A stretch of DNA of 36,766 bases from an uncultured Verrucomicrobiota bacterium (GTDB lineage: Bacteria > Verrucomicrobiota > Verrucomicrobiia > Verrucomicrobiales > DEV007), in assembly GCA_902589825.1 (NCBI GenBank), contig CACIUL010000034.1, positions 1 to 36,766 on the forward strand, written 5' to 3'. The stretch's first letter is position 1; each line of letters opens with the position of its first letter. The notes under the pieces were generated by a model, which was not told where the DNA came from, searched no databases, and saw only the letters and a list, made by a program, of their open reading frames with translations. Shown piece by piece: positions 25,908 through 34,938 of this stretch. A program made the translations under genes and the position numbers.

Positions 25908-27230
25908 ATGTCATCTCCATTTATCAAGAACACAGAAGATAAGACCCTTACAGTCGGGGTGATTGGCCTTGGCTATGTCGGGTTGCCTTTGGTTCTAAGT
26001 TATGCGGCTAAAGGATATCATGTGACTGGGTTTGACGTTGACCTGAAAAAGATTGCGGCACTACAAGCAGGGGAAAGTTACATCAAGCATATCGATCCAG
26101 GTCCAATTGCTGAGTATGTTGCTGATGGACGCATCAAGGCCACCAGTGACTTCCAGAGAATTGGGGAAGTTGATGCAGTCATTATTTGCGTGCCTACTCC
26201 CTTAAGTGCACACCGGGAGCCTGACCTTTCCTATATCGAAGCAACCCTTGAGGCTATCGTTCCCCACTTGAAACCCGGCCAACTGGTTTCACTCGAGAGC
26301 ACGACCTATCCCGGCACGACACTTGAGGTGGTAAAGCCACGGATTGAATCCGGCGGACTGGAGGTTGGGAAGTCCATATTCCTGGTTTTTTCCCCTGAAC
26401 GTGAAGACCCTGGTAACGAGAACTTTGCCGGGCCGGTGATTCCCAAGGTTCTCGGAGGAGTGTCAGAAGATTGCCTTGAACGGGGGCTTGCCCTCTACGG
26501 GGCCATTTATGCCAAGGTTGTTCCCGTGAGCTCGCCGAGCGTGGCCGAGTTTACCAAGTTACTGGAGAATATTTACCGTGCGGTCAATATCGGTTTGGTT
26601 AATGAGATGAAGATCGTGGCCTCGGCGATGGGGGTGGATATCTGGGAGGTGATTGATGCTGCGAAAACCAAGCCTTTCGGTTTTACGGCATTCTACCCTG
26701 GCCCTGGCCTTGGCGGGCATTGCATCCCAATTGACCCGTTTTATCTTACATGGAAAGCAAGGGAATACGGGCTGCATACGCGGTTTATTGAGCTTGCCGG
26801 GGAGATTAACCGGTCGATTCCTGAATATGTGGTTGAACGCACCGCGGGTGCCCTGAACAAATTGAAGAAACCGGTTAACGGCAGCCGCGTGCTTTTAATA
26901 GGCCTGGCCTACAAGGCCAATGTGGACGATATGCGTGAATCTCCCACTTTTGAGTTGATGGACCTGCTCAAGGAGCGTGGAGCACTGGTCAGCTACCATG
27001 ATCCTCACATTGCCAGTATTATGCCTACCCGTGAGCATGCCGAGTGGACGGGGCTTGAGTCCGTAGAATGGAACAAAGAAAATATTGCCTCCCAGGATTG
27101 CGTGATTGTTGCCACCAAGCATGACGCGTGTGATTTCGATCAACTCGCTCAGTGGGCACCTTGCATTGTGGACACGCGCAATGCCATGGAGGGAATTGAG
27201 ACCTCAGAGGGCCAGGTGATAAAGGCCTGA
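25908..27230 (+). CDS. wbpA: UDP-N-acetylglucosamine 6-dehydrogenase (WbpA-like)
   Basis: The protein has 440 residues. GVIGLGYVGLPL at 17-28 is the NAD-binding Rossmann motif. The middle carries LVFSPEREDPGN and KLLENIYRAVNIGLVNEM, and the catalytic Cys272 lies in GPGLGGHCIPIDPF. The C-terminal domain has GLAYKANVDDMRESPTFE. This is the UDP-GlcNAc/ManNAc dehydrogenase group of WbpA and WecC rather than UDP-glucose dehydrogenase. It oxidises C6 to the uronic acid with two NAD. The oxidoreductase and aminotransferase that follow define a diaminouronic acid pathway, which favours the WbpA role. The symbol is by analogy. Confidence 0.85.
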   Translation: MSSPFIKNTEDKTLTVGVIGLGYVGLPLVLSYAAKGYHVTGFDVDLKKIAALQAGESYIKHIDPGPIAEYVADGRIKATSDFQRIGEVDAVIICVPTPLSAHREPDLSYIEATLEAIVPHLKPGQLVSLESTTYPGTTLEVVKPRIESGGLEVGKSIFLVFSPEREDPGNENFAGPVIPKVLGGVSEDCLERGLALYGAIYAKVVPVSSPSVAEFTKLLENIYRAVNIGLVNEMKIVASAMGVDIWEVIDAAKTKPFGFTAFYPGPGLGGHCIPIDPFYLTWKAREYGLHTRFIELAGEINRSIPEYVVERTAGALNKLKKPVNGSRVLLIGLAYKANVDDMRESPTFELMDLLKERGALVSYHDPHIASIMPTREHAEWTGLESVEWNKENIASQDCVIVATKHDACDFDQLAQWAPCIVDTRNAMEGIETSEGQVIKA

Positions 27231-27257
27231 TTTTCTGACTGTTTACCATCTATCCGA

Positions 27258-28187
27258 ATGAAGATTGCAGTCATAGGTGCCGGCAACTGGGGGATTAACC
27301 TGGTGCGTAACCTGAATGAGCTTGGTGTCCTGAGCCATGTTGCGGAGTCAGTTGCCGGTTTGCGGGACCGTGTTCGCAGCGAGACGGGTGGAATTGAGTT
27401 GCTGGATGACTACCGGCCCCTGCTGGATATGGATATTGATGGTGTGGCGATCGCCACACCGGTTCCCACCCATGCTTGTATTGCAGGTGATTTCCTTGCT
27501 GCCGGAAAGGATGTTTTTGTCGAGAAGCCGATGACGTTCACTGTGGCTGAGGCTGAAGAACTTGTCGAAAAAGCAAAACAATACAATAGGATCCTGATGG
27601 TTGGCCACCTGCTGCTTTATCAACCGGCCATAGAATGGATTAAGGATTTTCTTGATGCAGGAAAACTCGGGCGGTTGTTTTCATTTCACCAGGAGCGGAT
27701 GAAACTCGGCCGGGCACGGCCTACAGAGAATGTGCTTTGGAGCCTCGGTGTCCATGACGTTGCCGTTTTGCTGTATCTTTGCGGATGTGCACCGGTTGCT
27801 ACTTCTTTTTCCGGGCACTGTGGGCTGCAGGAGGATATTGCAGATGACACGTATCTCCACATGGAATTCCCCGGCAAGTTGAAGGCACATCTGCACAATT
27901 CCTGGCTCTGGCCAGAGAACCGCAGGCGGTTGACCGTCGTTGGGGAAAAAGGAATGCTGGTTTACGATGAGGTGGCGCAGAATGTGATCCTTCATCGCAA
28001 GACGATTAATTCCGATTTAGAGAATCAGGACGAGGGTGAGGAAGTGGTCTTTGAGGGAAGCGGGCAACCATTGAGGCTGGAAATGGAACATTTTATCGGC
28101 TGTATCAATACACGTGCCATTCCACGTTCCGATGGAATGAACGGGCTGGATGTTGTCAGGGTGCTGGAATCGGCCAAGGAGTGCTGA
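27258..28187 (+). CDS. wbpB: Gfo/Idh/MocA oxidoreductase (WbpB/WlbA-like)
   Basis: The protein has 309 residues. The Rossmann motif is VIGAGNWGINLVRNL and the active-site EKP is at 89-91 (VFVEKPMTF). The C-terminal half has the usual GVHDVAVLLYL and HNSWLWPENRRRLTVVG. In the WbpA-B-E route this enzyme oxidises C3 of UDP-GlcNAcA to the 3-keto sugar with NAD, the substrate of the aminotransferase. It lies 27 bases after the dehydrogenase and shares direction with the formyltransferase and the WbpE-like gene. Substrate choice rests on this context. The family also has many other sugar substrates. Confidence 0.85.
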   Translation: MKIAVIGAGNWGINLVRNLNELGVLSHVAESVAGLRDRVRSETGGIELLDDYRPLLDMDIDGVAIATPVPTHACIAGDFLAAGKDVFVEKPMTFTVAEAEELVEKAKQYNRILMVGHLLLYQPAIEWIKDFLDAGKLGRLFSFHQERMKLGRARPTENVLWSLGVHDVAVLLYLCGCAPVATSFSGHCGLQEDIADDTYLHMEFPGKLKAHLHNSWLWPENRRRLTVVGEKGMLVYDEVAQNVILHRKTINSDLENQDEGEEVVFEGSGQPLRLEMEHFIGCINTRAIPRSDGMNGLDVVRVLESAKEC

Positions 28188-28227
28188 GCAGCGATAATTA
28201 ACTGGGACCAAACGGTAATTTTATTTC

Positions 28228-28950
28228 ATGAAACCCGCTCAGCAAGCAGTAGTGGTATTTGCCTATAACTTCCCGCACAGGAAGACCCAGGATTTTCTTT
28301 TCAGGCTCTTTGCGGAGGGAATCAAGGTTTCCGATGTGCTTGCTGCCGAGCCCGTAAAACTCAACATTCCACCGGGCGAGATACGCACCAAGGTAAGGCA
28401 CAGTGGCCTGGTCCATCCAAGGCAGGTAGCCAATGCAATCGGGGCACGCTATCATGTGGTATCTCATCGGGGAGATGAGGTCGTTGGTTTGCTCAAGGAG
28501 CTTGATCCTTCCATTGGTGTTATTGCCGGGGCCAGAATTCTCAAGAGTGATGTCATCGGGCAATTTTCAGGGGGCATTATCAATTTTCATCCCGGGCTGA
28601 TCCCGGAAGTCAGGGGGCTTGATGCTCTCCTCTGGTCGGTGCGTCATTCGGTTGCCCTTGGAATCACTTCGCACCTCATAGACCATCGCGTGGATGCCGG
28701 AAGGATCTTGGAGCGCAGGGAGATCAGCCTTTTCCGTGATGACAATGTGTTCGACCTTTCAGAACGGCTTTATGAGACCCAGATGGACATGCTCAGTGAG
28801 GCCATTGAGCGAACCTGTTCGGGTAAATGGGAGGAAACTGACTATCGTTCTTCTGCCTGCAATACCAAGATGACCGGAGAGCAGGAGCGGCAAACAATGG
28901 AACTGCTGCCTTCTTATCTGGAACGATTCGCAACTGATAATAATATCTAG
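28228..28950 (+). CDS. Formyltransferase family protein, probable sugar N-formyltransferase
   Basis: The protein has 240 residues. The formyl transfer triad is visible: Asn119 and His121 in INFHPGLIPEVRG, and Asp156 in HLIDHRVDAG, at nearly the same spacing as in methionyl-tRNA formyltransferase. The chain is shorter than Fmt, with no tRNA-binding C-terminal domain. It lies between the WbpB-like and WbpE-like genes. That is the place where Wbp-type clusters put a hexapeptide acetyltransferase (WbpD), so the product amine is probably N-formylated from 10-formyl-tetrahydrofolate instead. This is an inference from gene order and family. A formyltransferase acting on another 4-amino sugar is the alternative. 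Confidence 0.82.
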   Translation: MKPAQQAVVVFAYNFPHRKTQDFLFRLFAEGIKVSDVLAAEPVKLNIPPGEIRTKVRHSGLVHPRQVANAIGARYHVVSHRGDEVVGLLKELDPSIGVIAGARILKSDVIGQFSGGIINFHPGLIPEVRGLDALLWSVRHSVALGITSHLIDHRVDAGRILERREISLFRDDNVFDLSERLYETQMDMLSEAIERTCSGKWEETDYRSSACNTKMTGEQERQTMELLPSYLERFATDNNI

Positions 28951-28963
28951 AACTATTTTTACC

Positions 28964-30058
28964 GTGGAATTTATAGATCTTAAATCCCAGCAGGCCCTTA
29001 TACGTGAGGACCTGGAGCGACGCATTAAAACAGTCCTTGACCATGGCCGTTACATCCTTGGCCCGGAGGTGGCTGAACTTGAGGAACGATTGGCTGATTA
29101 TGTCGGTGTAAAGCATTGCATCGGTGCATCCAGTGGTACTGATACCCTGTTGATTGCCCTCATGGCTTTGGGGGTCGGTCCAGGCGATGAAGTGATCACG
29201 GTTCCATACACGTGGATCTCGACTGCCGAGATGATTGCCATACTTGGGGCAAAGCCGGTATTTGTTGATATTGACGAGAAAACCTGGAACATGGATGCGC
29301 AACGGGTTGAGGCGGCAATCACGGAAAGGACCAAGGCCATCATGCCGGTTGGTATTTACGGGCAGACTGCGGACATGAAGGCAATCAACAAGATTGCAGC
29401 CCGCAACGGCAACCTGCCTGTAATTGAGGATGCCGCACAATCATTTGGCGCGAATCATCATGGGAAGAAGTCGTGCGCATTATCAACAATCGGCAGCACT
29501 TCTTTTTTTCCCAGTAAGCCGCTTGGCTGTTACGGGGATGGAGGAGCACTTTTCACTAATGATGACAATCTCGCGCAATTGATGCGCCAGGTTCGTGTCC
29601 ACGGACAGGAACGTAAGCATCATCACCCGGTGCTTGGAATCAATGGCAGGCTGGATTCCATCCAGGCGGCAATTGTCTTATCCAAGCTCGAGTTGTTTGA
29701 TGATGAGGTTGCCAAGAGGCAATCGGTGGCAAATACCTACAATGAGAAACTGAATCGGCCAGAAATCGTTCTGCCGCATGTCGATGCGAACAATACCTCT
29801 GTCTATGCCCAGTATACGATTCTTGCAGGGAATCGTGATGCACTGCAAACATCACTTGCCGATTCCGGTGTTCCATCCGTTCCCTATTATGCCGTGCCGC
29901 TGCATCTTCAGCCGGTATTCAGTGAGCTTGGCCACAGCCCAGGCGATTTTCCGGTAACAGAGAAAGTGGCCTCACAGTGCCTGAGCCTGCCAATGAATCC
30001 ATATCTTAGCGCAGATGAAACGGATCAGGTCTGCAGTGCGATTTCTAGGACCTTCTAG
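28964..30058 (+). CDS. wbpE: DegT/DnrJ/EryC1/StrS aminotransferase (WbpE-like)
   Basis: The protein has 364 residues from GTG 28964. The PLP Lys185 is in FFPSKPLGCYGDGG, the PLP-binding Asp156 in EDAAQSFGA, and the GTDTLLIAL and NGRLDSIQAA blocks are typical of the family. In the Wbp pathway it aminates C3 of the 3-keto-uronic acid to give UDP-2-acetamido-3-amino-glucuronate, with glutamate as donor. That fits the WbpA-like and WbpB-like genes immediately upstream. It is 13 bases after the formyltransferase, which would then act on its product. The gene symbol is by analogy to the pathway. Confidence 0.88.
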   Translation: MEFIDLKSQQALIREDLERRIKTVLDHGRYILGPEVAELEERLADYVGVKHCIGASSGTDTLLIALMALGVGPGDEVITVPYTWISTAEMIAILGAKPVFVDIDEKTWNMDAQRVEAAITERTKAIMPVGIYGQTADMKAINKIAARNGNLPVIEDAAQSFGANHHGKKSCALSTIGSTSFFPSKPLGCYGDGGALFTNDDNLAQLMRQVRVHGQERKHHHPVLGINGRLDSIQAAIVLSKLELFDDEVAKRQSVANTYNEKLNRPEIVLPHVDANNTSVYAQYTILAGNRDALQTSLADSGVPSVPYYAVPLHLQPVFSELGHSPGDFPVTEKVASQCLSLPMNPYLSADETDQVCSAISRTF

Positions 30059-30083
30059 ATGCCGGGCATGAAGTGGCTTGGTA

Positions 30084-30112
30084 TTGAGATGATAATTTGA
30101 TATATTTATATA
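30084..30112 (+). promoter_or_regulatory. Candidate promoter before the coiled-coil protein
   Basis: TTGAGA (30084-30089) and TATATA (30107-30112) are 17 bases apart, 4 bases before the ATG at 30117, which would make the message leaderless. The region is A/T-rich, so chance is possible. Confidence 0.25.
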
Positions 30113-30116
30113 GTAT

Positions 30117-31031
30117 ATGGGACAAAAGAATATATTTGCCGCACTTGTGCTGCTATTTGTATCCCAGGGTGCAGGCCTTGCGGCTCCTGTTGGCCTCGAT
30201 GGCCTAAAGAAAGGATTTGAACGTAAGCTGGGGGAAGTCCTTGAGCCCCTCATTGAGCGCCATGCCAAGGATCTTGTAAACCTCGAACAGGCACTTACCC
30301 GGGCCCAGAAGCTTGAGGAAGCCCTGCTGGTGAAAAACGAGAGGGTGCGGATCCTATTGAAGGAAGGCTCCTCGGTGATTAAAGGGCTACCGCAATCCCC
30401 AAAACAATTGGCGGTTCTCAACTCAAGATTCCAGCGTGAGGCACTCAGCCTTATGAGGCCTTGGGAACTGAAATATGAAACGGCATTAGTCAATCTTCTT
30501 GGCCGGCTTCAACGTGCGGCAAAACTCGAGGAGGCAATCCTGGCGAAAAAGGAGCTGGAAGCATTCCGCGCGGAAATCAAGTTGCGTGATGAGGCCCAGA
30601 GAAATATTGCGGAAGAAGGAGACATTGACCTGGCCTTGGCTTCTGCCGGGGCAACTGCCAAGGCCCCCAACCGGGCAGGCGATCTCATTGACGGAAAGAT
30701 TGAGCACAAGGGGACGGCAACCGGTGGGATTGGTTATGCCTGGGGGGTTTGCCCATCAGATTTCATCGTGGAATTCCCCGGGCCAAAAAATATCAGGAAG
30801 ATACGGTTTCTTCTTTATGACCAGGACAAAAAGAGGAGTTACAATTACCAACTCTTCATTATGCCGCATGGGAGCGACGAATGGGAAAAGGTATCGGATC
30901 GTTCCAAGAAGCCCTCACAGGGCTGGCAGGAGCAGAAGTTTAATCCCAGAATGATCAGCAAAATCAAGGTGGTTGGTTTAAAGAATAGCAGTAACAAAAA
31001 CTTCCACATTGTTGAGATAGAGGCCTTTTAG
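30117..31031 (+). CDS. Secreted coiled-coil protein with discoidin-like C-terminus
   Basis: The protein has 304 residues. A signal peptide (MGQKNIFAALVLLFVSQGAG, cleavage near GLAA) is followed by a long helical, coiled-coil region (about 30-165) rich in Lys, Glu and Leu. A linker then leads to a C-terminal beta domain (about 190-304) that looks like an F5/8 type C (discoidin-like) carbohydrate-binding fold: FIVEFPGPKNIRKIRFLLYDQ, SYNYQLFIMPHGSDEW, and a final KIKVVGLKNSSNKNFHIVEIEAF. I infer a periplasmic or surface protein that binds the glycan. It sits inside the polysaccharide locus but has no enzyme motif. A weak terminator-like hairpin overlaps its stop (31021-31047). Confidence 0.75.
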   Translation: MGQKNIFAALVLLFVSQGAGLAAPVGLDGLKKGFERKLGEVLEPLIERHAKDLVNLEQALTRAQKLEEALLVKNERVRILLKEGSSVIKGLPQSPKQLAVLNSRFQREALSLMRPWELKYETALVNLLGRLQRAAKLEEAILAKKELEAFRAEIKLRDEAQRNIAEEGDIDLALASAGATAKAPNRAGDLIDGKIEHKGTATGGIGYAWGVCPSDFIVEFPGPKNIRKIRFLLYDQDKKRSYNYQLFIMPHGSDEWEKVSDRSKKPSQGWQEQKFNPRMISKIKVVGLKNSSNKNFHIVEIEAF

Positions 31032-31217
31032 GCCTTGCATCTTTTTTGTGCGGTTATTCCAACCGGTCTACCCCTGGAGGGGCAATGGTCTCCATATCTT
31101 GAGTTTGCAGCTAAAATCCCTGCTTCAGGGCATCACTGGCCGGGGATGTGTTTTACTGGAATACCTGACAGCAAAGTACCGGTTTTTTTAATTTTCCAAA
31201 ACCCATGTTAATGGATC
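31032..31217. other. Gene-free region before the phosphoramidate genes
   Basis: These 186 bases hold a short hairpin CCCC-TGGA-GGGG near 31073-31084 and an A/T-rich end, but no clear promoter and no second ops-like element. Confidence 0.4.
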
Positions 31218-34200
31218 ATGTCTAAGAATCCCCTGGTTGTTATCCTTGGTGCGGGTAAGCCGTTTGTTGGCGATGCTCCATCAGCAATTGCCCCTACGAT
31301 TGAGAACAAGCGAGTGCTGGATTGGCAGGTTGAAGCGTTCTCGGTTGTCCCCGGAGCGAAGTTTCATTTTGTTGGCGGATACAAGATCGATGAGGTTATC
31401 GCGAGCTATCCGGCATTGGGCTACACGGTAAACAAGGAATGGCGCGACACAGGAAGTGTTGGCTCCCTTGCTCTTGCTGTGCATGAAGACGTCGAAGATC
31501 TCTACGTTTGCTATTCTGATACGGTATTTCGTCGCCACGCCGTCGAATTGCTCCAAGAGGAAAGTGCGGATGTTGTATTCGGTGTCGATTATCGATGGAA
31601 AGAGCGCTATTCACAGCGTGCTCCTGAGGACCTGGCGAATGCGGAGACGGTACAAATCAATGACCTAGGAATTATAGTGGATGGGAATGACCCTGGCCCC
31701 GTAATTGAGACAGAATTTACCGGGATCATACGCTTGCGGGGAGATGCGCTTAGAGAGTTTAGGGCACTGGTCAACCATCCCGGAAAAGTTGATTACCGTA
31801 AATGGTCCATTCCCGGTCTCCTTTCTTATCTTCGTGATTGTGATGGCTCTTTTAAAATCCAATCAGTTGATTTTGAGGGTAATTGGTCGGAGCTCAACGC
31901 ACCGCAGGACTTGGCCAGGTTCGTGCTTGGCACCAAGGCTGAAACCCTTGACCGGTTACGGCCAATATTAAAGTCAGCCTCAATTGAGGAGCAGGTGAGT
32001 ATATCAGTGAAGGCATGGAGGCATGAGAGCAAAGCCTGCCTTGCTGCCATCGAGCAAATGTTCAAAGGGGAAAAAGTGATTGTCCGGAGCAGCGCTCTTA
32101 GTGAAGATTGCTGGAATACCTCCAATGCGGGAGGATTTGATTCAGTACTCGATGTTGACAGCGGTGTCACTGCTGAGCTCATAAAGGCTATCGACCAGGT
32201 GGTCTCTTCCTATGGTGATTCAAACATGGAAGACCAGGTGCTCGTGCAAAGGATGTTGCGTGATGTCACCATCAGCGGTGTTGTATTCACGCGGACCCTT
32301 GATCAGGGTGCACCGTATTACGTTGTCAATTATGATGATGAGACAGCAAGCACAGACAGTGTCACCAGTGGCCAGGGAGAATCACTGCGCACAGTCATGG
32401 TGCTGCGTTCCGAGAGGGATCGCATTGGCGAGATTGATACAAACCTGGGCCCCCTGATATCAGCCATTGTCGAGATTGAAGGCCTGGTTGGATATGATTC
32501 TCTGGATATCGAGTTCGCGGTTACATCCGGTGGCCGGTTACACATCCTGCAGGTTCGGCCGATTGCCGTGACCCACCAGTTTCACCAGGTTGGAGATGAG
32601 CAGATCACCTCGGCACTGGATGATGCGAAGTTACAATTTCGCCGCCAATCTGGACATTCACCTTATATTGTGGGGGCAGAGACAATTTTTGCCGTGATGC
32701 CGGACTGGAATCCCGCTGAAATTGTAGGAACCAAGCCCCGTCCGCTGGCCCTTAGCCTTTATCAGCACCTGATCACAAATGAGGTGTGGGCACAGCAACG
32801 TGCCGAATACGGTTACAGGGATGTCAGACCGCAACCCCTTATCCTTGGGTTCCAGGGGCACCCGTTTGTGGATGTCCGGGCAAGCTTCAATTCGTTCATA
32901 CCAGAGGATATTGACGATGAGCTTGCCAGTAAACTCGTCGAGCACTACCTCGCTGAGTTAAGGGATAAACCTCATCTTCATGACAAGGTTGAATTCGATA
33001 TACTTTTTACATGCTGGTTTCCGGATATCCATGACTTATTGGCCAGTCGCCTTCCGGCAAGTATCTTCAGTGAGGCAGATCGTGACATGCTCGAGTCATC
33101 ATTGGTTCAGATTACAGTTAATGGGATTCAAAGAATCGATGAAGACAGGGCATCTATCATGGAGCTGGAAGCACGCTATGCCAAAGTGCTCTCCAGTAAG
33201 CTGCCTCCGCTTGAGCTTGCCTGTTGTCTGATTGAGGAATGCAAGCGTTTCGGTACCCCGGCATTCAGCCATCTGGCCCGTGCGGGTTTTGTTGCGGTGA
33301 CAATTCTTAAGTCCCTGGTGAGAACCGGGGCAATAGCCATTGATGAATTTGACAGGTTTATGAACTCACTGGAAACGGTTACCGGCCGATTTGAGTTTGA
33401 TGCCTCAAGGGTCGCGTCAGGTGATTGGGACCTTGAAAGCTTCGTGGATCTATATGGTCACTTGAGGCCGGGAACCTATGACATCACCTCAGAGGCCTAT
33501 TTTGAGAACCCGGAGAAGTACCTGCAACCGATTATTGAGTCCGCCAGCCGGGATAAGTCTGAGCATGCTAAAGAATTTAAGTGGTCAGGTGCTGCACGGG
33601 ATTCCATTGATGCAAGCTTGAGGGACGGAAAGATCCCGATCGATGCGGATGCATTCGCTCGCTTTGCCAAGAGTGCTATTGAGGGAAGAGAATGGGCGAA
33701 ATTTGTGTTCACCAGGAGCCTGAGCACCGCCTTGAATGCGATTCGGCGCTGGGCCGAAGATTTTGGCATGGATCGTGATGCCGCGTCATTCCTGGATTTC
33801 CATGATATTTTACAGTTACGCTCCGGGCTTGCCATCGGAGCACAGCGGGAGTGGGCTGAGAAGCGCATCATGGAGGGGCGGGCATCCTATCGGTTAACCA
33901 GGGCAATTGAACTGCCGCCAATCCTATTCTCAGAGTCGGACTTTGAACTGTTCGAACGAAAGTCGAGTGAGCCGAACTTTGTCACTTCAGGCCGGGCCGT
34001 TGCCAATGTTCATCTACTTGCCGGAAAGGATGATCCTGCCGCGCTTTCAGGAAATATTGTTCTTATTCCCCAGGCTGACCCGGGATTTGATTGGATATTC
34101 GGCAGTTCGCTCATTGGCCTGGTAACAATGTATGGGGGAGCAAATTCACATATGGCTATACGCGCTGCCGAGCTTGGATTGCCGGCTGCCATTGGTGTTG

Positions 34201-34283
34201 GGGAAAAGCTATTTGAAATGTTGTCCAAGGCTGAGGTGGTGGAACTGGATTGCGCCAGCAAGATCATTCGCATTAACCGTTAG
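31218..34283 (+). CDS. Fused nucleotidyltransferase-like domain and L-glutamine kinase (Cj1418-like)
   Basis: The protein has 1021 residues. Residues 1-240 are a GT-A nucleotidyltransferase-like fold. From about 245 it is a PEP-synthase-type dikinase: an ATP-grasp domain with VIVRSSALSED (Arg290), DIEFAVTSGGRLHILQVRPIAV at 430-451, a middle part with GHLRPGTYDITSEAYFENPE, and a C-terminal swivelling domain with the phospho-carrier His978 in GGANSHMAIRAAELGLP. It lacks the PEP-binding barrel, so it is a dikinase acting on a small molecule, as in rifampin phosphotransferase and L-glutamine kinase. Without the first 240 residues it has about the size of Cj1418 of Campylobacter. Two relatives of that pathway follow directly, which is the main reason to call a glutamine kinase. 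Confidence 0.8.
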   Translation: MSKNPLVVILGAGKPFVGDAPSAIAPTIENKRVLDWQVEAFSVVPGAKFHFVGGYKIDEVIASYPALGYTVNKEWRDTGSVGSLALAVHEDVEDLYVCYSDTVFRRHAVELLQEESADVVFGVDYRWKERYSQRAPEDLANAETVQINDLGIIVDGNDPGPVIETEFTGIIRLRGDALREFRALVNHPGKVDYRKWSIPGLLSYLRDCDGSFKIQSVDFEGNWSELNAPQDLARFVLGTKAETLDRLRPILKSASIEEQVSISVKAWRHESKACLAAIEQMFKGEKVIVRSSALSEDCWNTSNAGGFDSVLDVDSGVTAELIKAIDQVVSSYGDSNMEDQVLVQRMLRDVTISGVVFTRTLDQGAPYYVVNYDDETASTDSVTSGQGESLRTVMVLRSERDRIGEIDTNLGPLISAIVEIEGLVGYDSLDIEFAVTSGGRLHILQVRPIAVTHQFHQVGDEQITSALDDAKLQFRRQSGHSPYIVGAETIFAVMPDWNPAEIVGTKPRPLALSLYQHLITNEVWAQQRAEYGYRDVRPQPLILGFQGHPFVDVRASFNSFIPEDIDDELASKLVEHYLAELRDKPHLHDKVEFDILFTCWFPDIHDLLASRLPASIFSEADRDMLESSLVQITVNGIQRIDEDRASIMELEARYAKVLSSKLPPLELACCLIEECKRFGTPAFSHLARAGFVAVTILKSLVRTGAIAIDEFDRFMNSLETVTGRFEFDASRVASGDWDLESFVDLYGHLRPGTYDITSEAYFENPEKYLQPIIESASRDKSEHAKEFKWSGAARDSIDASLRDGKIPIDADAFARFAKSAIEGREWAKFVFTRSLSTALNAIRRWAEDFGMDRDAASFLDFHDILQLRSGLAIGAQREWAEKRIMEGRASYRLTRAIELPPILFSESDFELFERKSSEPNFVTSGRAVANVHLLAGKDDPAALSGNIVLIPQADPGFDWIFGSSLIGLVTMYGGANSHMAIRAAELGLPAAIGVGEKLFEMLSKAEVVELDCASKIIRINR

Positions 34284-34296
34284 GCGGCACGTTATC

Positions 34297-34938
34297 ATGA
34301 AGAGGATTGGCATTACACAAAGAGTGGAAACCGTGGAAAGCTATGGTGAGCGCCGCGATTGCCTTGATCAGCAATGGACCACATTCATTGAGAAGCTTCC
34401 GGCACTGCCCCTGCTGCTGCCCAATCGGCACTCGAATCCACTGGGGTTGATTGATGGGATGAACCTGGATGGTGTCATCTTGTCCGGTGGAAATACACTT
34501 GCTGAATATGCGGCACCTGGTGCCAATACCGCTCCGGAGCGGGATGCGACAGAAAAGGCATTGGTTGATTATTGTGCCGAGAAGAACATTCCGATGATCG
34601 GGGTTTGCCGGGGGATGCAGCTATTGAATGACTATTTTGGTGGCCGGCTTACGCAAACAGATGGTCATACTGCAGTAAGGCACCCGATCGAGTTGGCAGA
34701 TGTTAATAATTGCCCGGAATTCTCAACTGCCAAGGAGGTGAACAGCTTTCATGATCTTGGAGTTTTTGAAGAAGGACTGGCACCCGGGTTGCAGGTGCTT
34801 GCCAAGGGTCCAAATGATTCAGTGGAGGCAGTGAAGCATGTTTCCCTGCCTTTGTGGGGAGTTATGTGGCATCCAGAAAGGGAATTGCCCTTTGTTGATG
34901 AGGACCTGAACCTGTTTCGTAACGTATTTTTGTCATGA
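34297..34938 (+). CDS. Class I amidotransferase-like hydrolase (gamma-glutamyl-CDP-amidate hydrolase type)
   Basis: The protein has 213 residues from ATG 34297. A frame open further upstream overlaps the kinase and is not used. The triad is Cys104 (IGVCRGMQLLN), His192 and Glu194 (WGVMWHPERE). The oxyanion region has VILSGGN. It belongs to the peptidase C26 / gamma-glutamyl-GABA hydrolase group, which includes Cj1417. That enzyme removes glutamate from CDP-L-glutamine to leave cytidine diphosphoramidate. The gene lies 13 bases after the kinase and overlaps the cytidylyltransferase by 4 bases, the same order as in Campylobacter. Confidence 0.85.
   Translation: MKRIGITQRVETVESYGERRDCLDQQWTTFIEKLPALPLLLPNRHSNPLGLIDGMNLDGVILSGGNTLAEYAAPGANTAPERDATEKALVDYCAEKNIPMIGVCRGMQLLNDYFGGRLTQTDGHTAVRHPIELADVNNCPEFSTAKEVNSFHDLGVFEEGLAPGLQVLAKGPNDSVEAVKHVSLPLWGVMWHPERELPFVDEDLNLFRNVFLS

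Noticed and set aside
31021..31047. Terminator after the coiled-coil gene
   Set aside because: The AGGCC/GGCCT stem is short and the T-run is separated by several bases, so it was not listed as a feature.
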